Numbered from the stretch's first letter, positions 7,377 through 17,938 are shown. The stretch: DNA of 49,666 bases from CAKSHC01 sp045595395 (GCA_045595395.1 JAZOAH010000007.1:1-49666); one strand, 5' to 3'. Notes: generated by a model not told the origin, from the sequence alone. A program made the numbers and translations.

Positions 7377-8723
7377 ATGAATTATTATTGTGCAATTGAT
7401 ATCGGCGCCTCCTCGGGCCGACACATCATCGGCTGGGTGGAGGATGGCCGGATTCAGACCGAGGAGGTCTACCGTTTTCCCAACGGGGCGGTCACCCTGG
7501 ACGGGCACATGAAATGGGACTTGGACAATTTGGCTTTTCATATTTTTGAGGGGCTGCGTGCCTGCAAGGCAGCGGGCAAGATCCCGGTCAGCGTGGGCAT
7601 TGACACCTGGGGGGTCGACTATGTGCTGCTCAAGGACGGCGCTGTCTGCGGCGGCGGGTATCACTACCGGGATTCCCGTACCGACGGCATGCGTGAGAAG
7701 GCCTGCGCCGTGATGGATGAGCAGACGATGTATGAGCGCACGGGCATCCAGTATCAGCCCTACAACACCGTCTATCAGCTCATGGCCGAGGACACGGCCG
7801 ATGCCGACACCCTTCTGTTTATGCCCTGCTATCTGAGCTATCTGCTGTGCGGGGTGGCAGTTCATGAATATACCATTGCCTCGACCTCGGGGCTGTTGTG
7901 CGCCGCCAGCGGCGACTGGGATCGGGAGCTGATGGAACGGCTAAACATTCCCACCCGTCTGTTTGAGCAAAAGCCGCTGATGCCGGGCAGCATCCTGGGT
8001 CGATTCACCGAGGCGGCCGCCGAGAGCATCGGCTTTGATTGCACGGTAGTGCTGCCGGCCTGCCACGACACCGGCAGTGCCTACATGGCGGTACCGGCGC
8101 AGGATGAGAACAGCGTCTATCTGTCGTCGGGCACTTGGAGTTTGTTGGGGCTGGAGAATCCTCAGCCCATCACCAATGCGGCGGCGAGAGAGGCCGGCTT
8201 TACCAACGAGGGCGGCTACGGCTCGATCCGCCTGCTCAAAAACATCATGGGCATGTGGATGCTGCAGAATCTGCGCAAGGACGAGAATGAGAAGGACTTT
8301 ACCGCACCGGCACGCTGGGCACAGCAGTCGGACATCGACAGCATCATTGATGTCAACGATCAGGCCTTTATGGCGCCCACGTGCATGAGCGATGCCATCC
8401 GTGACTACTGCCGTGAGCGGGGGCTTACCCTGCCGCAGAACCGCAACGACCTGGCCCGCATCATCTACCGCTCGCTGGCCCACTGCTACCAAGTGGCGGT
8501 GGCCGATCTGGAGGTGCTGGTGGGGCGCAAGTTTACGGCCATGAACATTGTGGGCGGCGGCTCCAACGACAAGTATCTCAACCGTCTGACTGAGGAGGCG
8601 ACGGGTCTGCCGGTGACGGCAGGGCCGACCGAGGGGACGGCCATCGGCAATCTGATTGCGCAGATGATGGCGCATCAGGAGTTTGACTCGCTGCAACAGG
8701 CACGAAAGGCGATCGTTCGATAA
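7377..8723 (+). CDS. rhaB: Rhamnulokinase, FGGY family
   Basis: 448 residues. ATG 7377 is favoured over ATG 7371 because GGAAGGG ends 7 bases before it. N-terminal FGGY nucleotide-binding signature AIDIGASSGRHIIG, substrate region GIDTWGVDYVLL, and C-terminal NIVGGGSNDKYLNRL with GNLIAQ match RhaB-type kinases, which phosphorylate L-rhamnulose to L-rhamnulose 1-phosphate. The gene stands alone: no rhaA or rhaD is adjacent, and the divergent AraC-type regulator is the only likely partner. Rhamnulose is the best substrate guess; fuculose is a less likely alternative. Confidence 0.88.
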   Translation: MNYYCAIDIGASSGRHIIGWVEDGRIQTEEVYRFPNGAVTLDGHMKWDLDNLAFHIFEGLRACKAAGKIPVSVGIDTWGVDYVLLKDGAVCGGGYHYRDSRTDGMREKACAVMDEQTMYERTGIQYQPYNTVYQLMAEDTADADTLLFMPCYLSYLLCGVAVHEYTIASTSGLLCAASGDWDRELMERLNIPTRLFEQKPLMPGSILGRFTEAAAESIGFDCTVVLPACHDTGSAYMAVPAQDENSVYLSSGTWSLLGLENPQPITNAAAREAGFTNEGGYGSIRLLKNIMGMWMLQNLRKDENEKDFTAPARWAQQSDIDSIIDVNDQAFMAPTCMSDAIRDYCRERGLTLPQNRNDLARIIYRSLAHCYQVAVADLEVLVGRKFTAMNIVGGGSNDKYLNRLTEEATGLPVTAGPTEGTAIGNLIAQMMAHQEFDSLQQARKAIVR

Positions 8724-8731
8724 GTTTTGGC

Positions 8732-8760
8732 TTGACTTTAGCCGACAAGTTTCATATAAT
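8732..8760 (+). promoter_or_regulatory. Promoter of the SCIFF locus
   Basis: TTGACT (8732-8737), 17-base spacer, TATAAT (8755-8760), 32 bases before the SCIFF start codon. Confidence 0.85.
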
Positions 8761-8792
8761 ATAGGCATGAATATTCTAGGGAGGATTTTACA

Positions 8793-8942
8793 ATGAAGCA
8801 TATTCAGACCATTGCTACCCGCAATCTCTGCGAGAGCGCCAAGAACGGCGGCTGCGGCGAGTGCCAGACCTCTTGCCAGTCGGCCTGCAAGACTTCCTGC
8901 GGCATTGCCAACCAGGCTTGCGAAAAGAAAGACAACGAATAA
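8793..8942 (+). CDS. scfA: SCIFF ribosomal peptide precursor (six-cysteine peptide)
   Basis: 49 residues. ATG 8793 has AGGGAGG upstream. The core GCGECQTSCQSACKTSC followed by GIANQAC is the hallmark of SCIFF peptides, which occur across Clostridia beside a dedicated radical SAM enzyme that installs thioether cross-links from cysteine. The usual six cysteines are at 21, 24, 28, 32, 36 and 43; this copy has a seventh at position 13 (ATRNLCESA). The start MKHIQTIATRNL is the conserved leader. The maturase lies 168 bases downstream beyond a terminator and a repeat. Confidence 0.95.
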   Translation: MKHIQTIATRNLCESAKNGGCGECQTSCQSACKTSCGIANQACEKKDNE

Positions 8943-8943
8943 G

Positions 8944-8972
8944 AAAAATGCCGCCTGCGGGGCGGCATTTTT
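8944..8972 (+). terminator. Terminator after SCIFF precursor
   Basis: 12-bp stem AAAAATGCCGCC / GGCGGCATTTTT around a 5-base loop with a T-run. It would lower read-through into the maturase gene, so the precursor is made in excess. Confidence 0.85.
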
Positions 8973-8980
8973 ACTATACA

Positions 8981-9100
8981 ATTTCGCATTGATCATTTAT
9001 CATCCATCATTTCGCATTCATCATTTCGCATTTTCTGCACTCTGCGCCAGGCTTGAGAAATGATAAATGATGAATGATGAAGGATAAGTGATAAATGATA
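8981..9100. repeat. Palindromic repeat family A, copy 2
   Basis: Same architecture as copy 1: CATCATTTCGCATT arm, core TTTCTGCACTCTGCGCCAGG, complementary ATGATAAATGATGAATGATG arm. It fills the gap between scfA and the maturase gene and its last bases run into the ribosome binding site of the maturase. Confidence 0.75.
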
Positions 9101-9110
9101 AGGAGAACCT

Positions 9111-10454
9111 ATGGTACATACCTATAAGTTAAACGGATACAACATCATCATTGACACCTGCTCGGGCGGGGTGCATGCCGTTGACGAGATGGCCTATGAC
9201 ATCATTCGCCGCTTTGAGAGCGAGAGCCGAGAGGATATTTTGAAGACTTGGCCGCAGGGCGGCGAGTGCTACGATGAGATCGCAGCGCTGGCGGCGGCGG
9301 GGCAGTTGTTTACCCCCGACACCTTTGAGGACAAGGCCGGGACGCTCAAGGCCAAGACGGCGGGGGTGGTCAAGGCGCTGTGCTTACATATTGCCCACAC
9401 CTGCAACCTCAACTGCGCCTACTGCTTTGCCTCCCAGGGCAAGTATCAGGGCGAGCGGGCCGTCATGTCCTTTGAGGTGGGCAAGCGGGCACTCGATTTC
9501 CTGGTCGAACATTCGGGCACACGGCGCAATCTGGAGGTCGATTTCTTCGGCGGCGAGCCGCTGATGAATTTCCAGGTGGTCAAGGATCTGGTGGCCTATG
9601 CACGCAGCATAGAAAAAGAGAAACACAAGAATTTCCGCTTTACCCTCACCACCAACGGCCTGCTCATTGATCCCGACGTCATCGAGTTTGCCAACCGTGA
9701 GATGAGCAATGTGGTGCTCTCCTTAGACGGGCGCAAGGCGATCCATGACAAGTACCGTGTCGACTATGCCGGTAACGGCTCATATGACCGCATCGTGCCC
9801 AAGTTTCAGGAGCTGGTAGCGGCACGGGGCGGCAAGAACTACTACATGCGAGGCACATTCACCCACCGCAACCCCGATTTCATCAAGGATGTGCAGACCA
9901 TGCTCGATCTCGGCTTTCGTGAACTGAGCATGGAGCCGGTGGTCTGTGCCCCCGGTGACGAGGCGGCGCTGACCGAGGCCGACCTGGCGGTGGTCATGCA
10001 GCAATACGAGGACCTGGCCGCCTTGATGCTCAAAAAGGACGCCGAGGGCGATCCCTTTACCTTCTATCATTATATGATCGACCTACAGGGCGGCCCTTGC
10101 ATCTACAAGCGCATCTCGGGCTGCGGCTCGGGCACCGAGTACATGGCCGTCACCCCCTGGGGCGATCTCTACCCCTGCCATCAGTTTGTGGGGGATGAGG
10201 CCTTCAAGCTGGGTGACATTTGGCAGGGTGTGACCAACACCGCCAAGCAGGCCGAGTTTATGGACTGCAATGTCTATGCCCGACCCGACTGCAAGGACTG
10301 CTGGGCCAAGCTCTATTGCTCGGGCGGCTGTGCCGCCAACGCCTACCACGCCACAGGCTCGATCAAGGGCATTTACGAGCCGGGCTGCCGACTCTTCCGC
10401 AAGCGCATGGAGTGCGCCATTATGGTGGCGGTGGCGAGGGCCTTGAAAGAATGA
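9111..10454 (+). CDS. scfB: SCIFF radical SAM maturase (SPASM/twitch family)
   Basis: 447 residues. ATG 9111 has AAGGAG upstream. An N-terminal precursor-recognition segment (residues 1-80) is followed by the radical SAM motif CNLNCAYC (about 100-107), GGEPLMN, and a C-terminal SPASM domain with cysteines in GCGSGTEYMAV, LYPCHQF, CKDCWAKLYCSGGC and EPGCRLF that bind two extra Fe4S4 clusters. It forms cysteine thioether links in the peptide encoded just upstream. Its stop overlaps the start of the decarboxylase gene by ATGA. Confidence 0.95.
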   Translation: MVHTYKLNGYNIIIDTCSGGVHAVDEMAYDIIRRFESESREDILKTWPQGGECYDEIAALAAAGQLFTPDTFEDKAGTLKAKTAGVVKALCLHIAHTCNLNCAYCFASQGKYQGERAVMSFEVGKRALDFLVEHSGTRRNLEVDFFGGEPLMNFQVVKDLVAYARSIEKEKHKNFRFTLTTNGLLIDPDVIEFANREMSNVVLSLDGRKAIHDKYRVDYAGNGSYDRIVPKFQELVAARGGKNYYMRGTFTHRNPDFIKDVQTMLDLGFRELSMEPVVCAPGDEAALTEADLAVVMQQYEDLAALMLKKDAEGDPFTFYHYMIDLQGGPCIYKRISGCGSGTEYMAVTPWGDLYPCHQFVGDEAFKLGDIWQGVTNTAKQAEFMDCNVYARPDCKDCWAKLYCSGGCAANAYHATGSIKGIYEPGCRLFRKRMECAIMVAVARALKE

Positions 10455-11635
10455 AGACGCCCATCTGTGATTTTGTCCGACAGTATGACCGACAGCGGTT
10501 TCATATGCCCGGTCACAAGGGCATAGGGCCGTTGGGCTGCGAAACATACGACATCACCGAGGTCGTGGGGGCTGACAGCCTATACACGGCCGACGGCATC
10601 ATTGCCGAGAGTGAGGCTAACGCCTCTTCCCTGTTCGGCTGTCCCACCTTTTACTCGACCGAGGGCTCATCCCAGTGCATCCGTGCCATGCTCTATTTGG
10701 CCACACGCAACAATCGCCGTGTGCTGGCCGGGCGCAACTGCCACACCGCCTTTTTGTCGGCGGCGGCGTTGCTGGATCTGGAGGTCGACTGGCTGGATGA
10801 GGATACCGCCATCACCGCCGATTATGCGGCCGTTTATGTCACCTCGCCCGATTACCTGGGAAATATCTGTGATATTGCGACGCTGGCCGAGCGCTGCCGA
10901 GCGATAGGCGTGAAACTGCTGGTCGACAACGCCCACGGGGCTTACCTGCGCTTTCTCTCCCCGTCCCGGCATCCGATGGATCTGGGGGCTGACCTGTGCT
11001 GCGACAGCGCCCACAAGACCTTGCCGGTGCTGACGGGCGGGGCTTATCTGCACACACGGGAAGTGGACGGGGTCAAGGAGGCTTTGGCGCTGTTTGGGTC
11101 GACCAGTCCCTCTTACCTGATCCTGCAATCGCTGGATGCGGCCAATGTTTTTTTGGAGAATTTCCGACCGACGCTGACGGTGCCTCCCCTGCCCTTTGAT
11201 CGGGTGGGCGATGAGCCGCTGAAAATCACCCTTGCCCCAAAATCACGGGGGTACACCGGGCTGGAGCTGGCCGACATCCTGCGACAGGCCAAGATCGAGT
11301 GCGAATTTGCCGACCCCGACTATCTGGTGCTCATGCCCCAGGCGGGGCAGGACTTGAGCCAACTGGCGCAGATCTTAGACCTGCCGCCACGGCCGCCCAT
11401 CACGTCAGCACCGCCCAAACCGGTGATGGGACGGCGGGTGATGAGCATCCGTCAGGCCATGCTGGCCGAGAGCCAAACGGTGGATATCACCCAAGCCGAG
11501 GGGCGTGTGCTGGCCCAGCCGAGCGTCTTTTGTCCGCCGGCCATCCCCATTTTGGTCTGCGGCGAGGTCATTGACCGGGCGGCGATCGAGGCATTTACTT
11601 ATTATGGAATAAAACATGTAAGAATTGTAAAATAG
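10451..11635 (+). CDS. Orn/Lys/Arg decarboxylase family PLP enzyme
   Basis: 394 residues, shorter than the usual 450-490 of the small (YaaO/SpeA-like) type. ATG 10451 overlaps the maturase stop. RFHMPGHKG near the start is the family motif, and DSAHKTLPVLTGGAYLH holds the PLP-binding lysine. The C-terminal domain (residues about 300-394, GRVLAQPSVFCPPAIPI) is present but short. The family decarboxylates arginine, lysine or ornithine; the substrate is not readable here. Translational coupling to the SCIFF maturase is notable, though whether it acts with the peptide is unknown. Confidence 0.85.
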   Translation: MKTPICDFVRQYDRQRFHMPGHKGIGPLGCETYDITEVVGADSLYTADGIIAESEANASSLFGCPTFYSTEGSSQCIRAMLYLATRNNRRVLAGRNCHTAFLSAAALLDLEVDWLDEDTAITADYAAVYVTSPDYLGNICDIATLAERCRAIGVKLLVDNAHGAYLRFLSPSRHPMDLGADLCCDSAHKTLPVLTGGAYLHTREVDGVKEALALFGSTSPSYLILQSLDAANVFLENFRPTLTVPPLPFDRVGDEPLKITLAPKSRGYTGLELADILRQAKIECEFADPDYLVLMPQAGQDLSQLAQILDLPPRPPITSAPPKPVMGRRVMSIRQAMLAESQTVDITQAEGRVLAQPSVFCPPAIPILVCGEVIDRAAIEAFTYYGIKHVRIVK

Positions 11636-11638
11636 GGC

Positions 11639-11667
11639 TTGCATTTTGTCGAAAAAGGGTGTATAAT
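11639..11667 (+). promoter_or_regulatory. Promoter of riboswitch-alsT transcript
   Basis: TTGCAT (11639-11644), 17-base spacer, TATAAT (11662-11667). Confidence 0.8.
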
Positions 11668-11721
11668 CACTCACATAATTTCATAAAACCGGATGAGATC
11701 CGCAGAACAAACGGACTGCGG

Positions 11722-12010
11722 ACGGACGGAACTTTGGAGAATCCTGCCATGAGCAGGTGCCGAAGGGGCAACGTCCCTTTTCTCGCAAAGAAACAGGAAG
11801 CGAGGGTCTACTTGGGAGCCGTATGGCGACCACCGTGACCCGAAGCGAGTTTCAAGCGAAGAGGAGGAGCAACGGAGCGGGCGGATATTGGCCGAACAGG
11901 CCAATGCAGCAAAGCGTAGTTTGCGACGACGAAATCTCTCAGGCGAAAGGACAAAGTAACACAAAAAAAAGCGTGACCGCGAGGTGTTATTTTGCCTTGC
12001 GGTCATTTTG
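11722..12010 (+). promoter_or_regulatory. Glycine riboswitch (single gcvT-type aptamer with large insertion) and expression platform
   Basis: The conserved pieces of the gcvT glycine aptamer are present in order: TTGGAGAATCC, GTGCCGAAGGGGCAAC (11757-11772) and CTCTCAGGCGAAAGGAC (11936-11952). In the standard aptamer the last two blocks are joined by a short variable stem; here about 160 bases separate them, mostly a copy of repeat family B. A single aptamer is seen rather than a tandem. The platform is a terminator (stem 11974-11984 with 11995-12005, then TTTT) before the alsT binding site, so glycine would likely switch transcription of the symporter. Aptamer assignment is from motifs. Confidence 0.85.
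11781..11932 (+). repeat. Repeat family B, copy 1 (inside the riboswitch)
   Basis: Contains AAGAAACAGGAAGCGAGGG, then CCGAAGCGAGTTTCAAGCG, GAGGAGGAGCAACGGAGCG and TTTGCGACGACGA. The same blocks in the same order and orientation occur at 20867-21028. Confidence 0.75.
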
Positions 12011-12036
12011 TATTCTATATTCTTTTGGAGGATATT

Positions 12037-13566
<1,530 letters not shown>

Positions 13567-13582
13567 GAGTTTCCCACTCGCA

Positions 13583-13614
13583 AAAAGAAGCTGCTCACAT
13601 GAGCAGCTTCTTTT
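13583..13614. terminator. Bidirectional terminator between alsT and MATE gene
   Basis: 15-bp perfect stem (13583-13597 with 13600-13614) with a two-base turn and T-run on plus, A-run on the other side. Confidence 0.88.
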
Positions 13615-13615
13615 G

Positions 13616-14986
13616 TTATTTCACAATATTTCTAAGCCATACGCCCTTATGGATGAGCAGGCCGCCGACGGTGGCCTTGATCAGGTCGGTGCCCTGGACG
13701 ATGGCATAGACGGCCAGGATGGGCAGGGCGGTGTGACTGGACAGGATATAAGCGACCGGCACATAAACGACCCAGGAATAGACGCAGTCAAACAAGACGG
13801 TGATGACGGTGCGGCCGCCCGAGCGCAGGGTGAAATAGGAGGAATGGACGAAGGAGAGGACCGGCATATAGGCGGCGGCGATGAGGATAAAGCCGGTGGC
13901 CGTGGTGCGGATATCCTCTGAGGTGTCATACAACTGCGGGAAGAGGCCGGCGCAAGCGGCCATGACGGTGGCCACCCCGACGGCCAGCAGCAGGCCGAAG
14001 ACGGTCAGGCGGCGGTTGTCGTCTCTCGCCTGCTCCATCTCCCCCGCCCCCAGCCGCTGACCGACCAGGATGGAGATGGCGTTGCCCATCGAGAGGGCGA
14101 CGACGTTGAACAGTTGGGTGATGGTGGAGTTGATGTTATAGGCGGCCACCACCTCGATGCCACGCACCGAGTAGCATTGCAGCAGGGTGGCCATGGCCAT
14201 GCTCCATAACGCCTCGTTCATCAGCAGCGGCACACCCTTTTTGGTGATCTTCCACACCACCGCACGGGGAATATGCAGGCTCTGATAGGCGCCCTTAATA
14301 AAGGGATTGCGGGAGGCGTTGACATGGGTCCAGGCCACGATGATGATCAGCTCGACAAAGCGGGAGATGACGGTGGCGACGGCGGCGCCGACCACACCCC
14401 ATTCGGGTGCGCCGAACTTGCCGAAGATGAGGATATAGTTGAGTATCATGTTGACGGCCACGGCGATGACGCCCGAGATCATGGGCACAAGGGTCTGGCC
14501 CGTTTCCCGCAGGGTCGAGGCATAGATCTGAGTGAGCGCATAGGGCACAAGGCCGATGAGTATAACGGCCAGGTAATCCTTGGCAAAGCCGAGGGTGAGA
14601 GCGTTTTCTTGGGGCGTGCCGTTTAGGTAGTTCGCGATCAGCGGCGTATCCCACAGCAAGAAGACGGCGATGGCGGCCAGCGACAGGCCGATGCCCACCC
14701 ACAGCTTATAGCGGAAGGTGTAGCGTACACCCTCGTGGTTGCCGTCGCCGAAGTATTGAGCGCCGAAGATGCCGGCGCCTGAGATCGCACCGAAGATGCA
14801 GAGATTGAAAACAAAAATCAGTTGGTTGGCGATGGCCACCCCCGACATGGGGTAGGTACCGACCTGGCCGACCATGATGTTATCGAGCATGGCCACAAAA
14901 TTGGTGATGGCCTGTTGGACGATGATGGGCAGCACCATGGCCAGCACCCGCTTATAAAATTGCTTATCGCCGAAATATTTAGACAT
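13616..14986 (-). CDS. MATE family efflux transporter
   Basis: 456 residues, the normal MATE length, with two homologous halves of six membrane segments each. First half VLPIIVQQAITNFVAMLDNI MVGQVG is the typical opening; the second half starts near GVPLLMNEALWSMAMATLLQ. ATG at 14986 follows AGAGGTTC. MATE proteins export cationic drugs or metabolites in exchange for Na+ or H+. The substrate is not predictable. It is divergent from trkA across a short two-promoter region. Confidence 0.9.
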   Translation of the reverse strand: MSKYFGDKQFYKRVLAMVLPIIVQQAITNFVAMLDNIMVGQVGTYPMSGVAIANQLIFVFNLCIFGAISGAGIFGAQYFGDGNHEGVRYTFRYKLWVGIGLSLAAIAVFLLWDTPLIANYLNGTPQENALTLGFAKDYLAVILIGLVPYALTQIYASTLRETGQTLVPMISGVIAVAVNMILNYILIFGKFGAPEWGVVGAAVATVISRFVELIIIVAWTHVNASRNPFIKGAYQSLHIPRAVVWKITKKGVPLLMNEALWSMAMATLLQCYSVRGIEVVAAYNINSTITQLFNVVALSMGNAISILVGQRLGAGEMEQARDDNRRLTVFGLLLAVGVATVMAACAGLFPQLYDTSEDIRTTATGFILIAAAYMPVLSFVHSSYFTLRSGGRTVITVLFDCVYSWVVYVPVAYILSSHTALPILAVYAIVQGTDLIKATVGGLLIHKGVWLRNIVK

Positions 14987-15017
14987 ACCAAAGAACCTCT
15001 ATGACAGAATTGGTCCT

Positions 15018-15046
15018 ATTGTAGCACAGACCATGCGAAATGTCTA
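15018..15046 (-). promoter_or_regulatory. Promoter of MATE gene
   Basis: On minus TAGACA (15041-15046), 17-base spacer, TACAAT (15018-15023), extended -10 TGC. Confidence 0.6.
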
Positions 15047-15074
15047 TTGCCTTTTCCGTAAAATGTTATATAAT
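15047..15074 (+). promoter_or_regulatory. Promoter of trkA-trkH operon
   Basis: TTGCCT (15047-15052), 16-base spacer, TATAAT (15069-15074), abutting the divergent MATE promoter. Confidence 0.7.
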
Positions 15075-15099
15075 AAAGGTATCGTAAGGAGGGTCTCCT

Positions 15100-16461
15100 A
15101 TGAAGATCGTAGTGGTAGGTGCCGGCAAGGTCGGGCAAACATTGGCCGCCCAGCTGGCGCAGGAAAATTATAATGTGACTATCATCGACACCGATGCCGT
15201 CATCCTCGATCGTCTGGTCAACACCTATGACGTGATGGGGGTCGAGGGCAACGGTGCCAATTATGATGTGCAGGTCGAGGCGGGCGTGCCCTATGCCAAC
15301 CTGCTCATTGCCTCCACCGATTCGGACGAGATCAACATGATCGCCTGTCTGGTGGCCAAGAAGCTGGGCGTCCAGCACACCATTGCCCGTGTACGCAACC
15401 CCGAATATGAGAAGCAGCTGCGCTTTATGCGGCGGGAGCTGGGGCTGACCATGGCCATCAACCCCGAAAAGGAGGCGGCCCGTGAAATGGCACGAGTGCT
15501 GCGTCTGATGGGGGCGAGCAAGGTCGAGTCCTTTTCCAAGGGCCGCATCGAGCTGATCGAATATCATCTGGCCGAGGATTCGCCGCTGTGCGGCATGAAG
15601 CTGATGGAGCTGGGCAAGCGGTTTCGTGTGCAGGTGCTCATCTGCGCCGTGCGGCGAGAGGGCAAGGTGGTCATCCCGTCGGGTGATTTTACCCTGCAGG
15701 CCGACGATGCCGTTTATCTGACGGCACCGCCCAAGACGCTTGAACAGTTTTTCCGCTGCCTGGGCATTCTCAAAAACCGTGCCAAGGCGGCTATGATCGT
15801 CGGCGCCTCCACCACCGGCTATTACCTGACCCAGGCGTTATTGGAAACGGGCATGTCGGTCAAGGTCATCGACCAAAACGAGGAGCGCTGTCAGCATTTT
15901 GCCGAGATCGCACCCAAGGCGCTTGTCGTGCACGGGGACGGTACCGACCCCGATCTGCTGGACGAGGAGGGCTTGGCCGAGGTCGATGCCTTTGTCGCCC
16001 TGACCAATATTGATGAAACCAACATTTTAATGTCCATGAACGTGGCTCATGCCCAGGATTGCAAGGTGGTGACCAAGGTCAACCGCCATTCGTTGCGGGA
16101 GCTGATCGGACAGACGGGCCTGCTCGACACCATCGTTTCGCCGGCCGAGGTTACAGCCGAGCGCATCCTGGTCTATGTGCGAGCCATGAAAAATGCCGAC
16201 GGGCTGGCCGTCAAGACCCTGCACCACGTGGTGTCGGGTCAGGTCGATGCCATGGAATTTAACGTCACCGAGTCGCTGCCCTTTATCGGCGTCCCGCTCA
16301 AGGAGCTGCAGTTGAAAAACGGCATCCTGCTGGCCGCCATCGTGCGTCCGTCGGGCGAGATCATCATCCCTTCGGGTCATGACAGCCTGCAGGCGGGGGA
16401 CGATGTCATTCTGGTCACCACCAACACCGATCTGGACGACCTGCGTGACATTTTGAGGTAA
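15100..16461 (+). CDS. trkA: Trk potassium uptake regulatory protein TrkA
   Basis: 453 residues. ATG 15100 has AAGGAGGG upstream. Two tandem RCK units: each has an NAD-binding Rossmann N-domain (VVGAGKVGQTLAAQL at about residue 4 and MIVGASTTGYYLTQAL near 230) followed by a TrkA_C domain. It is the cytoplasmic gating ring of the TrkH potassium channel, encoded 4 bases downstream. Confidence 0.95.
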   Translation: MKIVVVGAGKVGQTLAAQLAQENYNVTIIDTDAVILDRLVNTYDVMGVEGNGANYDVQVEAGVPYANLLIASTDSDEINMIACLVAKKLGVQHTIARVRNPEYEKQLRFMRRELGLTMAINPEKEAAREMARVLRLMGASKVESFSKGRIELIEYHLAEDSPLCGMKLMELGKRFRVQVLICAVRREGKVVIPSGDFTLQADDAVYLTAPPKTLEQFFRCLGILKNRAKAAMIVGASTTGYYLTQALLETGMSVKVIDQNEERCQHFAEIAPKALVVHGDGTDPDLLDEEGLAEVDAFVALTNIDETNILMSMNVAHAQDCKVVTKVNRHSLRELIGQTGLLDTIVSPAEVTAERILVYVRAMKNADGLAVKTLHHVVSGQVDAMEFNVTESLPFIGVPLKELQLKNGILLAAIVRPSGEIIIPSGHDSLQAGDDVILVTTNTDLDDLRDILR

Positions 16462-16465
16462 GGCC

Positions 16466-17938
16466 ATGCTCAACATCAAAATGATCGGCTATATTTTGGG
16501 TAAAATATTTCTGGTCGAGGCGGCGGCTATGGTGCTGCCCTGGATCGTCTGCCTTGGTTACGGCGAGAGCGACGCCGTCGGCTTTGCCGTCATGATCGCC
16601 TTTTTGGCGGTACTGGGCATTCTCCTGACCGGTAAGCGGCCGGAGCAGTCACCCATCTACGCCCGTGACGGGCTGGTCATCGTGGCGCTGTCCTGGGTCT
16701 GCCTATCCTTGTTTGGGGCGATGCCCTTTTATCTGACCGGAGCCATTCCCAACTACATCAACGCCCTGTTTGAAACGGTGTCGGGCTTTACCACCACCGG
16801 TGCCAGCATCCTGACCGATGTCGAGGCCATGGGCAAAGGCCTGCTCTTTTGGCGCAGCCTGACCCACTGGCTGGGCGGCATGGGCGTGCTGGTCTTTGTC
16901 ATGGCGGTGCTGCCCTCGTCGGGCGGGTCGGCCATGCACATGATCCGAGCCGAAGTGCCGGGCCCGACGGTCGGGAAGCTGGTCAGCAAGATGAGCGACA
17001 CGGCCAAGATCCTTTACGGCATCTACCTGGGACTGACCGTCATCGAGATCCTTATGCTGCTTTTGGGCGGTATGAGCCTGTATGACGCCTGCATCCATTC
17101 CTTCGGCTCGGCCGGTACCGGCGGCTTTTCCAACTACGCCCTCTCGGTCGGCCATTACAACGATCTCTATTATGAGATCGTCATCGGCACCTTCTGTGTG
17201 CTCTTTGGCATCAACTTCAACCTGTTTTATTTTCTGCTCATCGGCAAGGTGCGGGATGTCTTTAGGAGTGAGGAGCTGAGGGTCTACCTTGGCATCATTG
17301 CCGCCGCCGTGCTGCTGATCGCCGCCAACATCACCTCGATGTACGGCTCGTTTTGGACGGGGCTGCGCCATGCCTATTTCCAGGTGACCTCCATCATCAC
17401 CACCACCGGCTTCTCGTCGGTCAACTTTGATCTGTGGCCCTCCTTCTCCCAGTTTATCTTGATCCTGCTGATGTTCTTCGGTGCCTGTGCCGGCAGTACC
17501 GGCGGGGGACTCAAGATCTCCCGCCTGATCATCTACGGCAAGACGGCACGGCGCAGCCTGCGCAAGACCATCCATCCCAACGCCGTCGAAACGGTGCATT
17601 TCGAGGGCAAGCGACTGGACGAGAACACGGTGCGCTCCACCCATGCTTACCTGGTCATCTACCTGTTGATCTTCATCGTTTCGGTGGGGCTGATCAGCCT
17701 GGAGGGCTTTGATTTTACCACCAATTTCACGGCGGTGGCCGCCTGCTTTAACAACATCGGCCCGGGCCTGGCCAAGGTCGGCCCGATGGAAAACTACGCC
17801 CTCTATTCCGATTGGTCGACCCTGCTGCTGAGTTTAAATATGCTGCTGGGCCGCCTGGAGATCTTCCCCATCCTGTTGCTCTTCTCGCCGGTCGTGTGGA
17901 AGGGGCGCAAATTCCATAGAAAAAGGAGAAACTTATGA
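16466..17938 (+). CDS. trkH: Trk/Ktr potassium uptake membrane subunit TrkH
   Basis: 490 residues, multi-pass membrane protein with the four repeated pore segments of the family, for example VSGFTTTGASILTD, FGSAGTGGFSNYAL, ITTTGFSSVNFD and CFNNIGPGLAKVG, whose glycines line the selectivity filter. AGGTAAGG precedes ATG 16466. It forms the K+ pathway with TrkA. Its stop overlaps the next gene by ATGA. Confidence 0.94.
   Translation: MLNIKMIGYILGKIFLVEAAAMVLPWIVCLGYGESDAVGFAVMIAFLAVLGILLTGKRPEQSPIYARDGLVIVALSWVCLSLFGAMPFYLTGAIPNYINALFETVSGFTTTGASILTDVEAMGKGLLFWRSLTHWLGGMGVLVFVMAVLPSSGGSAMHMIRAEVPGPTVGKLVSKMSDTAKILYGIYLGLTVIEILMLLLGGMSLYDACIHSFGSAGTGGFSNYALSVGHYNDLYYEIVIGTFCVLFGINFNLFYFLLIGKVRDVFRSEELRVYLGIIAAAVLLIAANITSMYGSFWTGLRHAYFQVTSIITTTGFSSVNFDLWPSFSQFILILLMFFGACAGSTGGGLKISRLIIYGKTARRSLRKTIHPNAVETVHFEGKRLDENTVRSTHAYLVIYLLIFIVSVGLISLEGFDFTTNFTAVAACFNNIGPGLAKVGPMENYALYSDWSTLLLSLNMLLGRLEIFPILLLFSPVVWKGRKFHRKRRNL

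Noticed and set aside
9111..11635. Sactipeptide or lanthipeptide antimicrobial cluster
   Set aside because: No transporter, immunity or protease genes; the precursor matches the conserved SCIFF peptide, not a bacteriocin.
11671..12006. Open frame on minus across the riboswitch, similar to one on minus at 20790-21887
   Set aside because: The similarity is due to repeat family B being open in this frame; no binding site, and the region is a riboswitch.
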